A DNA stretch of 64,000 bases from JADJPO01 sp963825645 (lineage in GTDB: Bacteria; Actinomycetota; Actinomycetes; Actinomycetales; Kineosporiaceae). The notes below the pieces were generated by a model. The model did no database searches and had not been told where the DNA came from. It saw only the letters and a list, made by a program, of their open reading frames with translations. Position numbers and translations under genes: made by a program. Below are positions 8,519-16,479 of this stretch, one piece after another (positions within the stretch are counted from its first letter, which is position 1; every line of letters starts with the position of its first letter). The stretch is taken from NCBI GenBank assembly GCA_963825645.1, contig CAWGTT010000004.1, positions 103,268 to 167,267 on the forward strand, given 5' to 3'.

Positions 8519-9928
8519 TCACGCGGGTGAAGGCGGTGGCAGGTCGTCGGCCCAGGGCCAGTCGGGGTCGATGTTCAGCCAGCGGTGGCGTTGGCCTCGG
8601 GTGATCCGGGCGGCGGTGTGCAGCAGCCGGTAGCGCAGGGTCTTCGGTTCGGCCTTGGCCAGCTCGCCGGTCAGGGTGAGGTGGCGAGCCAGGCGAGCAG
8701 GTCGACGGCGAGGGCGACGACCTGGCACCAGGCCTCGTTGATGCCCCACGACTTCGACGGGAGCCGGCGTAGCCCAGTGGCTTTCGCGGTGCGGACGCCG
8801 TCCTCGACGCGGGCGTGGACACGGTGGCGGGCCTCGAGGCGTTGCAGCTGCCCGGTGGGTGTTGGTGGCGAGGACCTGGTAGCGGTAGCCGTCGTGGGCT
8901 TCGAACAGGGAGACCTGCATCCCGACCGGGATGGGTTCACGGCGGACGATGACCCGCAGATCCTCCGGCCAGGTGGCGAGCTGGTCGATGACCTGGCCGT
9001 CGGCGCCGACGGAGTGCGCGGAGCAGGCCGGTCAGTTCGGCGACGTGCGGCGTCGTCGCGGGCCTCGCCGTCGGCGTCCAGGGCCGGCTCCCACGCGGTC
9101 TGCGGGAGGCGACTGATCGCGGTCCGGGCCCGGTCGTCGAGGTCGAACCCGACGGAGTAGTGGACGCGGTGGGCGTGGCGGGCGTTCAGCGCGGTGATGT
9201 GGTCGACGATCTCGTGGCCGGCGCCGGCGCCGTCGATGGTGACCAGCAGGTCCCGCCGGTACGGGGCGGGGATCTGCCCGATCGCGGCGTCCAGGACCTG
9301 CACGTGGTCGGCGCCGGTGTTGCGAGCCGGCGTTGCCCTCGCGGCAGCTGACCACCAGCAGCTCCCCGGTGTTGTCGCACGTCGCCAGGAGCGGGTGGTG
9401 GCCGTAGGTCCCCTTCAGCGTCCCTCGGGCGCCGGCCTTGTCGCAGTGGGCGATCACGATCGAGGCGTCCAGACGGATCACGACCGTCTTGCCGAGATCG
9501 CCGTAACACGTTGCCGCGGCCGGGATCTGCCCGTGCCGGGCGACGATCTGCCGCCACACGTGGGCCCGGGTCTTCGCCCGGGCCCGGTCGATCCGGCCCA
9601 GCTGCAGCCCGTCGATCTCGTCCAGACACCGCCACGCCGTCGACGTGGACGCCACGTGCCCGAACAAGCCCGCCCTGGTCCCGCAAGCGCGCGCAGGTCA
9701 TCGATCGCGGTCGCGCCGTCGGCGACCGCCACCGCCAGGTCGGCCAGCACCCGGCCCCGGTCGATGTCCGGGCAGAAGCCCCGCACCTGCAACGCCTTCG
9801 ACAGCCGGTCGGTCAACCCGACCCGATCCCCCAGCAGCCGCAGCAGTCGCCGACCCGACATGGGAGACCACGCCCTTGCCCGCCACCCGCACCCGCAGAT
9901 CGCGGGCCCATCCCGTACGCTTGGACAC
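8519..9928 (-). pseudogene. IS1380-family transposase, multiply frameshifted
   Basis: Segments of an IS1380 transposase follow one another in the right order but in changing frames. Starting from a GTG they are RVAGKGVVSHVGS, then GRRLLRLLGDRVGLTDRLSK and FCPDIDRGRVLADLAVAVAD, then STSTAWRCLDEIDG and ATCYGDLGKTVVIRLDASIV, then TIDGAGAGHEIVDHI and VHYSVGFDLDDRA. The C-terminal segments are VSLFEAHDGYRYQVLATNTH and finally HRWLNIDPDWPWADDLPPP. At least five one-base shifts separate them. Total length (about 470 codons) equals an intact family member, so nothing large is missing. It cannot make a working protein unless many sequencing errors are present. Confidence 0.8.
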
Positions 9929-9929
9929 T

Positions 9930-10002
9930 GAAAAGGTGCACCTCTCTCTGCGGTCCTGGACTCTCGACAAGTCCCATTATCGCAGGTCAGGGGCACCTTT
10001 TC
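9930..10002. repeat. inverted repeat upstream of the IS1380 transposase
   Basis: GAAAAGGTGC at 9930-9939 is matched by its reverse complement GCACCTTTTC at 9993-10002, 53 bases apart, just upstream of the transposase start. One arm may be part of the element's terminal inverted repeat. I found no matching end beyond the transposase 3' end, so the other boundary is lost or unrecognised. Confidence 0.5.
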
Positions 10003-10216
10003 ACGTAGTTCGATCAACCTATCCGGGCACTCTCATGAATAGCCGAGGTTGGAGGCACCGGGTCGACAACGGACACGCCGCTTGGCGTCCATGCGCCAGA
10101 GTAGGAGGTCGACGTGACGGTAGTTGGGTCTGGGGTGAGTCCCACGGGATGCAGACACCGGCCTCACTCGGAGCGCGCCAGCCACAGGTGCTGGAAAGGC
10201 CAGGCGTGCTGGAGTC

Positions 10217-11008
10217 ATGAGGGTGGCTGAGAAGACCTCGGGGTTGTCGGAGCTGCTGTTGAAATGGGCCGAGGTCGCAGCGGTTCCTGTAACGATTGTC
10301 TCATCACTTCTTGTATATACGAGTTGGGTGAGAACAAGATCCTTCTACGGGTACTTCGGTCTGGACTCAGAACTGCTACAGCTTTCGGTTACGGACTACC
10401 TCTTGAGGAGCGTTGACGGAACCTTCGGTATACTCGCTCAAATACTCCTCGTCGCTGTGACCCTCCTGGCCCTTGCGTTGATCATACCCAAGGTCGAGCA
10501 GGCACTCGATTCTCTCTGGAGAAAGAGAATAAGGACGGTCTTGCCGATTGCGGTTACTGCCCTGTTCATCGTAGGAGTTCTGATCTCAGTGGGGATCATC
10601 GGGACTTGGGGAAAACCCGAGATTGCCCCCTACTTACTGGGGCTGGGTGCCTTCGGGATTCTTCGATCCAACGTCTTGTCCGCCCAGAATTCGCCAGGTA
10701 GCACGAAGCTTGCCTCTGCCACCTTGTACGCTGCGATCGCGCTTTCTGTGATTTGGTCGGCTACCCTATACGCGCAGGCCATAGGGCAGGATAATGCTAA
10801 GAGCACGGAGCGCTCGTTGAACACGAGACCACGCGTGACCATCTTCAGCCCTGAACACTTGGACATTCCTGGCTCACTCGTTAGCTCACAAGCCATAGCG
10901 GGCCCCGACGGCCACACCTACTACCGCTATTCAGGGATGCGACTGTTCGACTACTCCAATGGAAGATGGTTTCTGGTAACAGGTGTCTATTCGGAAAACT
11001 ACAGGTAG
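10217..11008 (+). pseudogene. membrane protein gene, 5' part, interrupted by IS66
   Basis: The protein has about five membrane segments (for example VAAVPVTIVSSLLVYTSW, ILAQILLVAVTLLALALII, TVLPIAVTALFIVGVLISVG, YLLGLGAFGI and ATLYAAIALSVIWSATLYA). An extracytoplasmic C-terminal part follows, with HTYYRYSGMRLFDYSNGRWF. I do not know its function; related unnamed actinobacterial proteins carry the SFYGYFGLD motif. The present stop (TAG at 11006-11008) is made by the first bases of the inserted IS66 element. Coding truly breaks at 11004 and continues at 12579. Base composition is lower in GC than the neighbours. A few C-terminal residues are lost, so a partly active product is conceivable. Confidence 0.8.
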
Positions 11009-12570
11009 CTATTCAGGTGCCCGTCAGGCTGGGGCCGTTGGTGGGGTGAGGGTGGTGGGGATCCATGGGCCGTCGCCGTTGTAGAGGCGGTGTAGGGCTT
11101 GGAATCGGGTGAGGCCCCAGTGGGCGGCGGTGGATAGGTAGGACTGGACGACGGCGAAGTCGGCGAGTCCTTGCAGGGTTCGCCAGCAGCCGCCTGATGA
11201 TCTTTGTTGGACTTTCACGGGGCGGATCTGCCTTTCGGCCGAGTTGTTGGTGAACCCGACGGCGAGGTTGGTGGTGAATCGCAGGATGACCTCGCGGTGG
11301 GTCTCGAAACGGGTGGCGAGGGTGCGGGCGTGCCCGGCCAAGACGGTGGTGTCGGTGGCGGGGTTGTCGGTGCGGGCCCGGGCCAGGGCGCCGGTGTAGA
11401 GCCGGTCGATGATGCGAAGTTCCTTGTCGGACAGTGCCTCGCGTCCTGCGGCGCGGGCTGCGGAGGCGATCCGGTGGGCCTCGGTGAGGGTGTCGGCCAT
11501 CGCCTTGGCCCACAGCTGCCCGCCCGGGTCGGCCTCGTGGATCCCCCGCAGGTCACGAAGGAGGTGGGCACCGCACCAGGCGTGCAGCACGTCCTTGAGA
11601 TGGGCGTACCCGGCGTACCCGTCCCGGACCAGCACCTGCTCGGCGCCCAGTTCGGTCAGGACCCCGCCGGCGTCGATGGCGTCGGCGGAGCGGTTGCCGG
11701 TGTGCAGCAACGTCAGATGGTCGGTGCAGGCCACGTGCACGTACGCGGTCGCGCCGTCGGCGCGGGCGAAGGTCTCGTCGGCGTGCACCACCGGCGCGGA
11801 CGCCAGCAGCCGCTTGACGGCCTCGATGAACCCGCCCTCACGGATCAGGCGGGCGGCTCGACCGCGCACAGACGCAGCGAACCCGGTCGAGACGGCCATC
11901 CCGAGCAGTTCCATCACCAGCACCGTGGAACGGTGCACCGGCACGTGATGACCGACCACCACGTCGGCGACAACCGTGGTGATCTCGGGCCCGTACTGGA
12001 CCGGAGCCGTTACCCCGGCCGGGAACTCACCCGTCACGTTCGCCCGACAACCGGGGCAGCACTTGACGTCGGCGGCGTACTCGGTCACCACCGGATCCGG
12101 GATCGGCGGCAAGTCGTGCACCTGGCGGCGGCGCACCGCCGCCACCGGCTCCTCAACCAGCGACGTCCCACACGAACAGGCCGCCGGCGCCGGGATCCCG
12201 ATCCGGTCGTCCGGGTCCTCGACCAGCCGCAACGTCGTCCCGGGATCCCCGGGCTGCTTGCCCGGCCTACGACCCGACGACTTCCGCGAGGACCCGCCGC
12301 GCGGGCGACGGTCAGGCCCGTCCGACGAGGGCGGCTTCGAGGACGTCGAGGAGTCCTTGCCCAGTTTCAGCACCAGCTCCTGCACCTGCGCAGTCAGCTC
12401 CGCGACCTGCACCAACAACGCATCGATCCGGGCGTCCTTGGCCGCGAGCATCGCAAGCAACTCCTCGCGCGACACACCCTCCGGCTCCGACACCCCGGAA
12501 TCCAAACATGATCACGCCGCCAACATCAGCAACCCGACACCCCAGGCGTGTCGCCCACCTGAACAGCTAC
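11005..12570 (-). mobile_element. intact IS66-family insertion sequence
   Basis: The left end reads GTAGCTATTCAGGTGCCCG. The reverse complement of the right end reads GTAGCTGTTCAGGTGGGCG, an imperfect terminal inverted repeat of about 18 bp. The octamer AACTACAG flanks both sides (10997-11004 and 12571-12578), matching the 8-bp duplications known for IS66. The single transposase gene fills the element. Removing the element and one octamer restores an open frame in the host gene, which confirms the boundaries. The element is 1,566 bp and looks recently inserted. Confidence 0.92.
11024..12505 (-). CDS. IS66-family transposase
   Basis: The 493-residue protein begins with a coiled-coil leucine-zipper-like region (LAAKDARIDALLVQVAELTA). 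It continues through the SSTSSKPPSSDGP motif and a basic stretch, then a zinc-finger region with CSCGTS and CCPGCRANV. The catalytic core contains VVHADETF (first Asp), VLVRDGYAGYAHL (second Asp), WCGAHLLRDL and NNSAERQIRPVKVQQRSSG (catalytic Glu). This is the single-gene actinobacterial type without separate TnpA/TnpB partners. All catalytic residues and the full length are present, so it is probably active. It is read opposite to the gene it interrupts. Confidence 0.93.
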   Translation of the reverse strand: MDSGVSEPEGVSREELLAMLAAKDARIDALLVQVAELTAQVQELVLKLGKDSSTSSKPPSSDGPDRRPRGGSSRKSSGRRPGKQPGDPGTTLRLVEDPDDRIGIPAPAACSCGTSLVEEPVAAVRRRQVHDLPPIPDPVVTEYAADVKCCPGCRANVTGEFPAGVTAPVQYGPEITTVVADVVVGHHVPVHRSTVLVMELLGMAVSTGFAASVRGRAARLIREGGFIEAVKRLLASAPVVHADETFARADGATAYVHVACTDHLTLLHTGNRSADAIDAGGVLTELGAEQVLVRDGYAGYAHLKDVLHAWCGAHLLRDLRGIHEADPGGQLWAKAMADTLTEAHRIASAARAAGREALSDKELRIIDRLYTGALARARTDNPATDTTVLAGHARTLATRFETHREVILRFTTNLAVGFTNNSAERQIRPVKVQQRSSGGCWRTLQGLADFAVVQSYLSTAAHWGLTRFQALHRLYNGDGPWIPTTLTPPTAPA

Positions 12571-12578
12571 AACTACAG

Positions 12579-12648
12579 GCCTGCGATCGTTATCATCAAG
12601 GACGCGGACCCCATCCGCGTGGAAATCGCCAACCCGGCTGAACAATAG
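12579..12648 (+). pseudogene. membrane protein gene, 3' end beyond the IS66 insertion
   Basis: Directly after the second AACTACAG copy the frame continues RPAIVIIKDADPIRVEIANP and ends at TAG. Joined to the 5' part at the octamer it reads through without a break (SENYR to PAIVIIK) and gives a 285-residue protein. Its C-terminal RWFLVTG...VIIKDADPIRVE resembles the usual ending of this family of membrane proteins. It has no start of its own. Confidence 0.8.
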
Positions 12649-12668
12649 CCAAGGGCTCATACACTCGT

Positions 12669-12717
12669 GCCGCCGAGCGCGCTCATCTATGCCGCGTTCA
12701 GCGCGGCCGTCCGCTCG
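12669..12717. repeat. dispersed hairpin repeat, diverged copies
   Basis: Two degenerate copies include the perfect palindrome GAGCGCGCTC and a GCCGCG...CGCGGC hairpin. They lie just downstream of the interrupted membrane-protein gene. Confidence 0.55.
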
Positions 12718-12900
12718 TAATCCCGTATGCGCGGGGCCTTTGCGCAGCCACGGACGGGGTGGCCACGCTCGCTCGACGCTGTCCACGGCAGGACCGCTTC
12801 TCCCGCGACGCAATCGGCGAGGGATGCACCGCGCCCCTCTGATGCAACCTGGGTGTCTCGGCTAGCCTGCCGTGAGGGAACGCGTACAGGGAGGCGGTTC

Positions 12901-13374
12901 ATGAGCGCACCAGGTCAGCCCGTCTACGTGCCTGCTGGTGAGGGGGAGACGGTGTTCCTCGTCGGCGATACGTACACGACACTGCTGCCCGGCACGTCCA
13001 CCGGCGGTGTCTTCACTCTGCTCGAGGCGCTCGTGCTGCCCCAGGGGGGTCCGCCTCCGCACTGTCATCACCGCGAGGAAGAGACGTTCTACCTACTCGA
13101 GGGTCGGATGGTCTTCGTGGTTGACGGCCGGGAGTACCAGGCTGAGCCGGGGGCCACGATCTACGTCCCGCGGGACGCCGTCCATAGCTATAGCAACGTC
13201 GGCGATGGCCCGGCGAAAATGCTGTTCATGTACTCGCCGGCCGGGATGGACGGCATGTTTCCGGAACTCGGCAAGCCCGGGCGCCGCGGGGTCGTTGGGC
13301 CGCCCCTCGACCCGACCGAGATCGCGGCCATGGCCGGCGTGGCCGACAAGCATGGGTTCACGATTATCGAGTAA
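12901..13374 (+). CDS. cupin domain protein
   Basis: The 157-residue single-domain protein has both cupin motifs. Motif 1 is PPPHCHHREEETFYLLEGRM (HxH...E metal ligands) and motif 2 is PGATIYVPRDAVHSYSNVG (His ligand). It resembles quercetin-dioxygenase-like cupins that bind a divalent metal in the cytosol; the substrate is unknown. GGGAGG lies nine bases before the ATG, which fixes the start. It is monocistronic, and its 3' end leads into the tandem repeat array. Confidence 0.88.
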   Translation: MSAPGQPVYVPAGEGETVFLVGDTYTTLLPGTSTGGVFTLLEALVLPQGGPPPHCHHREEETFYLLEGRMVFVVDGREYQAEPGATIYVPRDAVHSYSNVGDGPAKMLFMYSPAGMDGMFPELGKPGRRGVVGPPLDPTEIAAMAGVADKHGFTIIE

Positions 13375-13470
13375 GGCCCATGGCCCACCCGCCATGCGTC
13401 GCGCGGAGTGCGCGTGCGTTCAGGCGACGCGGTCTGCGTACACCCGAAGGGAGCCGGAACACGCGCTCAT

Positions 13471-13645
13471 GCCGCCGAGCGGCCATTACGCTCATGCCGC
13501 CGAGCGGCCATTACGCTCATGCCGCCGAGCGGCCATTACGCTCATGCCGCCGAGCGGCCATTACGCTCATGCCGCCGAGCGGCCATTACGCTCATGCCGC
13601 CGAGCGGCCATTACGCTCATGCCGCCGAGCGGCCATTACGCTCAT
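13471..13645. repeat. seven perfect tandem copies of a 25-bp hairpin unit
   Basis: The unit GCCGCCGAGCGGC-CATTACGCTCAT occurs seven times with no difference and no spacer. Each unit can fold as GCCGC-CGA-GCGGC or, alternatively, as GAGCG-gccatta-CGCTC. Because 25 is not a multiple of three, the array is open in all three forward frames. It is the densest copy of a repeat family found singly elsewhere in the window. It lies downstream of the cupin gene and the convergent membrane-protein gene. There are no variable spacers, so it is not a CRISPR array. Confidence 0.95.
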
Positions 13646-13710
13646 GCCGCTGTGCGCGGAGCGCACCATTCTGCCGCGGAGAGCGGGACGCGCCCGCTTA
13701 CCGCTGTCGC
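13646..13710. repeat. diverged copies at the edge of the array
   Basis: This segment contains GTGCGC-GGA-GCGCAC, a hairpin whose two arms have changed together relative to the array unit. More eroded pieces follow (GCCGCGGAGAGCGG and GCTTACCGCTGTCGC). The same GTGCGC hairpin recurs near 23030 and 35940. Confidence 0.65.
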
Positions 13711-13859
13711 GACGTAGCTTTGCGTTCATCAGTTCGAGTTGTCGGGCGCGGTGTTGCCGGAGGCTCGTCTGCGTGCGCCAACCAGGAGCGTCGCGACACC
13801 GAGGGTGAGCGGAGCGAGCCCCATCTGCAGAGGGCTGCTGGTCGGCGCGCCGGATGATT

Positions 13860-14171
13860 TCAGACCCACTGCACGCACCAGAGCCCGACCAGGACGTCGA
13901 CGCCGGACAGGGCCGTCACGAACGTTACGCCGGGGGATCGATGACGGGCGAGCGCGGTTACCGACTGGACCGTGACCGCAACGTAGGCCAGGACCGGGAG
14001 GGCCAGCACCGCGCCGAAAAAGGCGAAGAGGCGTGCCAGCCCGACCTCCGGCGCCAACCCGACGGAGAACATCCACACCACGAGAATGATGGCAGCGGCG
14101 GCCAGTACGAACCGCGCGACGGCCAACACCATGAGCGTCGCTCCGGCCGATCGCACAGCCCTCGTTGGCAC
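13860..14171 (-). CDS. small membrane protein, probably frameshifted at the C-terminus
   Basis: Three membrane segments are clear: ATLMVLAVARFVLAAAAIIL, LARLFAFFGAVLALPVLAYV and VTALSGVDVLVGLWCV. The frame then stops. In another frame the DNA downstream reads LKSSGAPTSSPLQMGLAPLT and GVATLLVGARRRASGNTAP, ending at 13729; this looks like a fourth membrane segment with a basic stop-transfer. A one-base shift near 13870 probably cut the gene. The start used is a GTG, and an ATG 18 codons further in is also possible. I do not recognise the family. Confidence 0.45.
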   Translation of the reverse strand: MPTRAVRSAGATLMVLAVARFVLAAAAIILVVWMFSVGLAPEVGLARLFAFFGAVLALPVLAYVAVTVQSVTALARHRSPGVTFVTALSGVDVLVGLWCVQWV

Positions 14172-14603
14172 GCGATCATTGTGTCCCAAAGGGACGACAC
14201 GACACGGCCACGTTCGGGATCTGAGGTAGCGTCCGGGCATTCGGCGAAGAGCTCGCCCATACTTGCCGCTGGTCGAGCGGGACGCGCGCTCTTATAGCGG
14301 TTACCGCCCGGCGACAGTTCATCGAGCACGCCATCGTGAGGGGCCGACTTCGACGCCTCGACTCTCACGCCGCTCCCGACGAGCGAGGAGGATGCGCCTC
14401 AGAACGAAGCTGATCAGCAGGACGGCGAGAAGGCCGCCACGGCAACCGACAGGGCGCCGAGAGATCACCTCCAGCAGGCGATCTACCTGGCCCTGGTGCT
14501 CGTCAGCCTGCTGCTGTTGGCGCTCGGATGATCCGCGCGTCCGGCGCGGTGATCGGGGGACGGCATCCGACGGTGCCCAGCCGGTGACGGCGGCCGCGCG
14601 ACC
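14172..14603. other. intergenic stretch with a possible start-less small membrane ORF
   Basis: On the plus strand, 14342-14530 reads an acidic segment followed by LQQAIYLALVLVSLLLLALG and a stop, like a tail-anchored small protein. No usable start codon exists in that frame. A degenerate repeat (GCGCTCTTATAGCGGTTACCGC) lies near 14290. Nothing else is seen. Confidence 0.3.
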
Positions 14604-14888
14604 CTACTCGGTGCCGTCCTTCGCAGAACCGCCCAGGATGTTGCGGAACGCATCGGTGAGCCGCTGCCGAGCGACCGGCGAGATGTCCTGCTCGGCGAGC
14701 GACCCGAGGGTGGACACCACCGTCCGGAACTGATCGAGGTACTCGACGCAGTCGGGGCACTCCGCCAGGTGGTCGTCGACGTCACGGCGCACCGCGGGTG
14801 CGAGCGTGCCCTCAAGGTAGTCGATGACGAGCTCGACGAGGTCGCGGCACTCACCGGAGAAGGTCTCCGGACCGGACTGCACGTCCAC
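14604..14888 (-). CDS. zinc-finger anti-sigma factor-like protein
   Basis: The 94-residue protein carries CRDLVELVIDYLEGTLAP and DVDDHLAECPDCVEYLDQFR. His40, Cys44 and Cys47 together with Cys14 form the HC-CC zinc site of the zf-HC2/ZAS domain, which binds ECF sigma factors. There is no membrane segment, so it would act as a soluble regulator. No sigma gene is in the same operon. The nearest ECF sigma gene lies about 0.8 kb away on the other strand with a secreted-protein gene between them, so pairing is only a guess. Confidence 0.8.
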   Translation of the reverse strand: MDVQSGPETFSGECRDLVELVIDYLEGTLAPAVRRDVDDHLAECPDCVEYLDQFRTVVSTLGSLAEQDISPVARQRLTDAFRNILGGSAKDGTE

Positions 14889-15073
14889 GGTTGCTCCTTC
14901 CCCGCGGCCGAGCCTGCTCGGCCCATTCCTATGGTCCGCGGAACCGCCCCAGCGTTACACCACACCGGGAGCCGCGCACCACAGCCGGCTCCTGGACGAC
15001 CGCGCGTAACGCCTCCGCGCCTGCGCGGACTGCATCGGCATGCGGGCCGTCGGCCCATCGACAGGAGGACACC

Positions 15074-15568
15074 ATGACCACCTCGCGCACAAACCGCTCC
15101 GCCCTCGCACTCGCCGCCGGCGCGCTGGTCGTTCTGATCGGTCCCGCCGCGGCCAACGCCGGCACCGCCTGTCGGTCGGTCGAGGGCAGCTACAACGAGC
15201 GCGCCGTCGTCGGCCCGGACTGCGCCTCCGCCGTCGGCCTATGCATCGCCGGCACCTACCGGGGCGAAATCAAAGGCCCCTTCGAGAGCCGGGCTGCCTC
15301 GATCGGCGACACCAACGACGACGCGGTGAAGGCGTTCACCTCGGACTCGACCATCGCCGCCTCCGTCGCCGGGCGCCGCGGCACGCTGATCATCAGGAAC
15401 GCCGGTGCCTTCACGGCCAACCCGGACGGCTCGATCGTCGACCTGCAGACCATCGTCGGCGGCACCGGCGATCTGGAGGGCGCCACCGGCACCCTGCGCG
15501 CCTCCGGCACCTTCTCCTTCGCCGACGGCGGCCGCTCGCAGTGGCAGGGGACGATCTGCCTCGGCTGA
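15074..15568 (+). CDS. secreted protein, possible allene-oxide-cyclase-like barrel
   Basis: A signal peptide (basic TTSRTNRSA, then ALALAAGALVVLIGPAAANA with an ANA-G cleavage site) precedes a mature part of about 135 residues. That part is rich in beta-strand and Gly (GEIKGPFESRAASI, GRRGTLIIRNAGAFT, GGTGDLEGATGTLRASGTF). The repeated G-T-G-x-L/F pattern and closing WQGTICLG resemble the AOC/dirigent-type barrel in actinobacterial secreted proteins; this is inference. Four Cys are present, probably forming disulfides. AGGAGG six bases before the ATG fixes the start. It is divergent from the anti-sigma-like gene. Confidence 0.75.
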   Translation: MTTSRTNRSALALAAGALVVLIGPAAANAGTACRSVEGSYNERAVVGPDCASAVGLCIAGTYRGEIKGPFESRAASIGDTNDDAVKAFTSDSTIAASVAGRRGTLIIRNAGAFTANPDGSIVDLQTIVGGTGDLEGATGTLRASGTFSFADGGRSQWQGTICLG

Positions 15569-15581
15569 CCCGCGGGCCCGA

Positions 15582-15603
15582 GCGCCCGGGGGCCCGGGGG
15601 CGC
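15582..15603. terminator. possible terminator hairpin
   Basis: GCGCCC and GGGCGC form a 6-bp stem around a GC-rich loop that can pair further. It lies 14 bases after the stop of the secreted-protein gene. There is no T-tract, as is common in high-GC actinobacteria. Confidence 0.35.
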
Positions 15604-15720
15604 GTCCTGGACGGGACCGGGCAGCCACACCTCTCACCCGGGTGAGATCCGCACTGGGTGAGGTGGTCCGGGCTGTGCTGGGTCGATGCTGCAGGCAGGT
15701 TCCCACCACAGGGGGTCCGC

Positions 15721-16479
15721 GTGACGCAGCAGCCGACGGGCACCGATCGAGCAGACCCAGCTCGCCCAGACCCAGCTGACCCAGACCGAGCTGACCCAGA
15801 CCGAGCTGACCCAGACCGAGGGCGCGCGGACGGCGACCGAGCCGACCTCGACTCCCGACTCCTCGAGCGCCTGCGCAGCGGCGACGCGCAGGCGTTCGAC
15901 GACCTGGTCACCGCCTGGTCGCCGGCCATGCTGCGCCTGGCCCGCGTGTTCGTGCGCACCCGTCAGGGCGCCGAGGACGTCGTCCAGGACTCCTGGCTGG
16001 CCGTGGTCACCGGGCTGCACCGGTTCGAGGGCCGCTCCAGCCTGCGCACGTGGGTGTTCGCGATCGTGGTCAACCGGGCCCGGACCACCGGCAGCCGCGA
16101 GGCCCGCAGCATCGCCTGGTCGCAGCTGGCCGACAGCGACGACGGGCACACCGTCGACCCGGGGCGCTTCCAGGGCGCGGACGGCGAGTACCCGGGTCAT
16201 TGGAGCTCGGTCGGCGCCCCGGCGCGATGGGCCGGAGACCCCGAGCGCCGGCTGCTCGACCGCGAGGCGCGCGCTCTGGTGGAGGCGGCTCTGGACCGCC
16301 TGCCCGAGCGGCAGCGGATCACGGTCACCCTGCGGGACGTGGTCGGACTGGGCGCCGAGGAGACCTGCCGGATGCTCGGCGTGACCGCCCAGAACCAGCG
16401 TGTCCTGCTGCATCGCGGCCGTGCGGCGGTGCGCGACGCCCTCGAGACCTACTACCAGGAGGCCGGTCACGGTGTCTGA
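15721..16479 (+). CDS. ECF-type RNA polymerase sigma factor
   Basis: Region 2 is clear: LLERLRSGDAQAFDDLV, LRLARVFVRTRQGAEDVVQD and RSSLRTWVFAIVVNRA. Region 4 follows: LVEAALDRLPERQRITVTLR, DVVGLGAEETCRMLGVTAQN and QRVLLHRGRAAVRDALE. It recruits RNA polymerase to alternative promoters. The N-terminus is unusual: about 40 residues of DPDRADPDRAD-type repeats encoded by 15-bp tandem repeats. The GTG after GGGGGTCCGC is taken as start; an earlier GTG 21 codons upstream is open. The gene overlaps the following SDR gene by eight bases, so the two are translated together. Confidence 0.9.
   Translation: MTQQPTGTDRADPARPDPADPDRADPDRADPDRGRADGDRADLDSRLLERLRSGDAQAFDDLVTAWSPAMLRLARVFVRTRQGAEDVVQDSWLAVVTGLHRFEGRSSLRTWVFAIVVNRARTTGSREARSIAWSQLADSDDGHTVDPGRFQGADGEYPGHWSSVGAPARWAGDPERRLLDREARALVEAALDRLPERQRITVTLRDVVGLGAEETCRMLGVTAQNQRVLLHRGRAAVRDALETYYQEAGHGV

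Noticed and set aside
12638..12650. Right end of the IS66 element at CTGAACAATAGCC
   Set aside because: It loosely resembles the left end, but the true right end at 12570 gives a better inverted repeat, an exact 8-bp duplication and a restored host frame.
13471..13645. CRISPR array
   Set aside because: The 25-bp units are contiguous and identical with no variable spacers, and there are no cas genes nearby.
13487..13690. Repeat array as a coding repeat protein
   Set aside because: All three frames are open only because the unit contains no stop in any frame; there is no ribosome site and the 25-bp period is not a multiple of three.
14342..14530. Small tail-anchored membrane protein
   Set aside because: The frame has a convincing terminal hydrophobic helix but no start codon after the preceding stop; not called as a gene.
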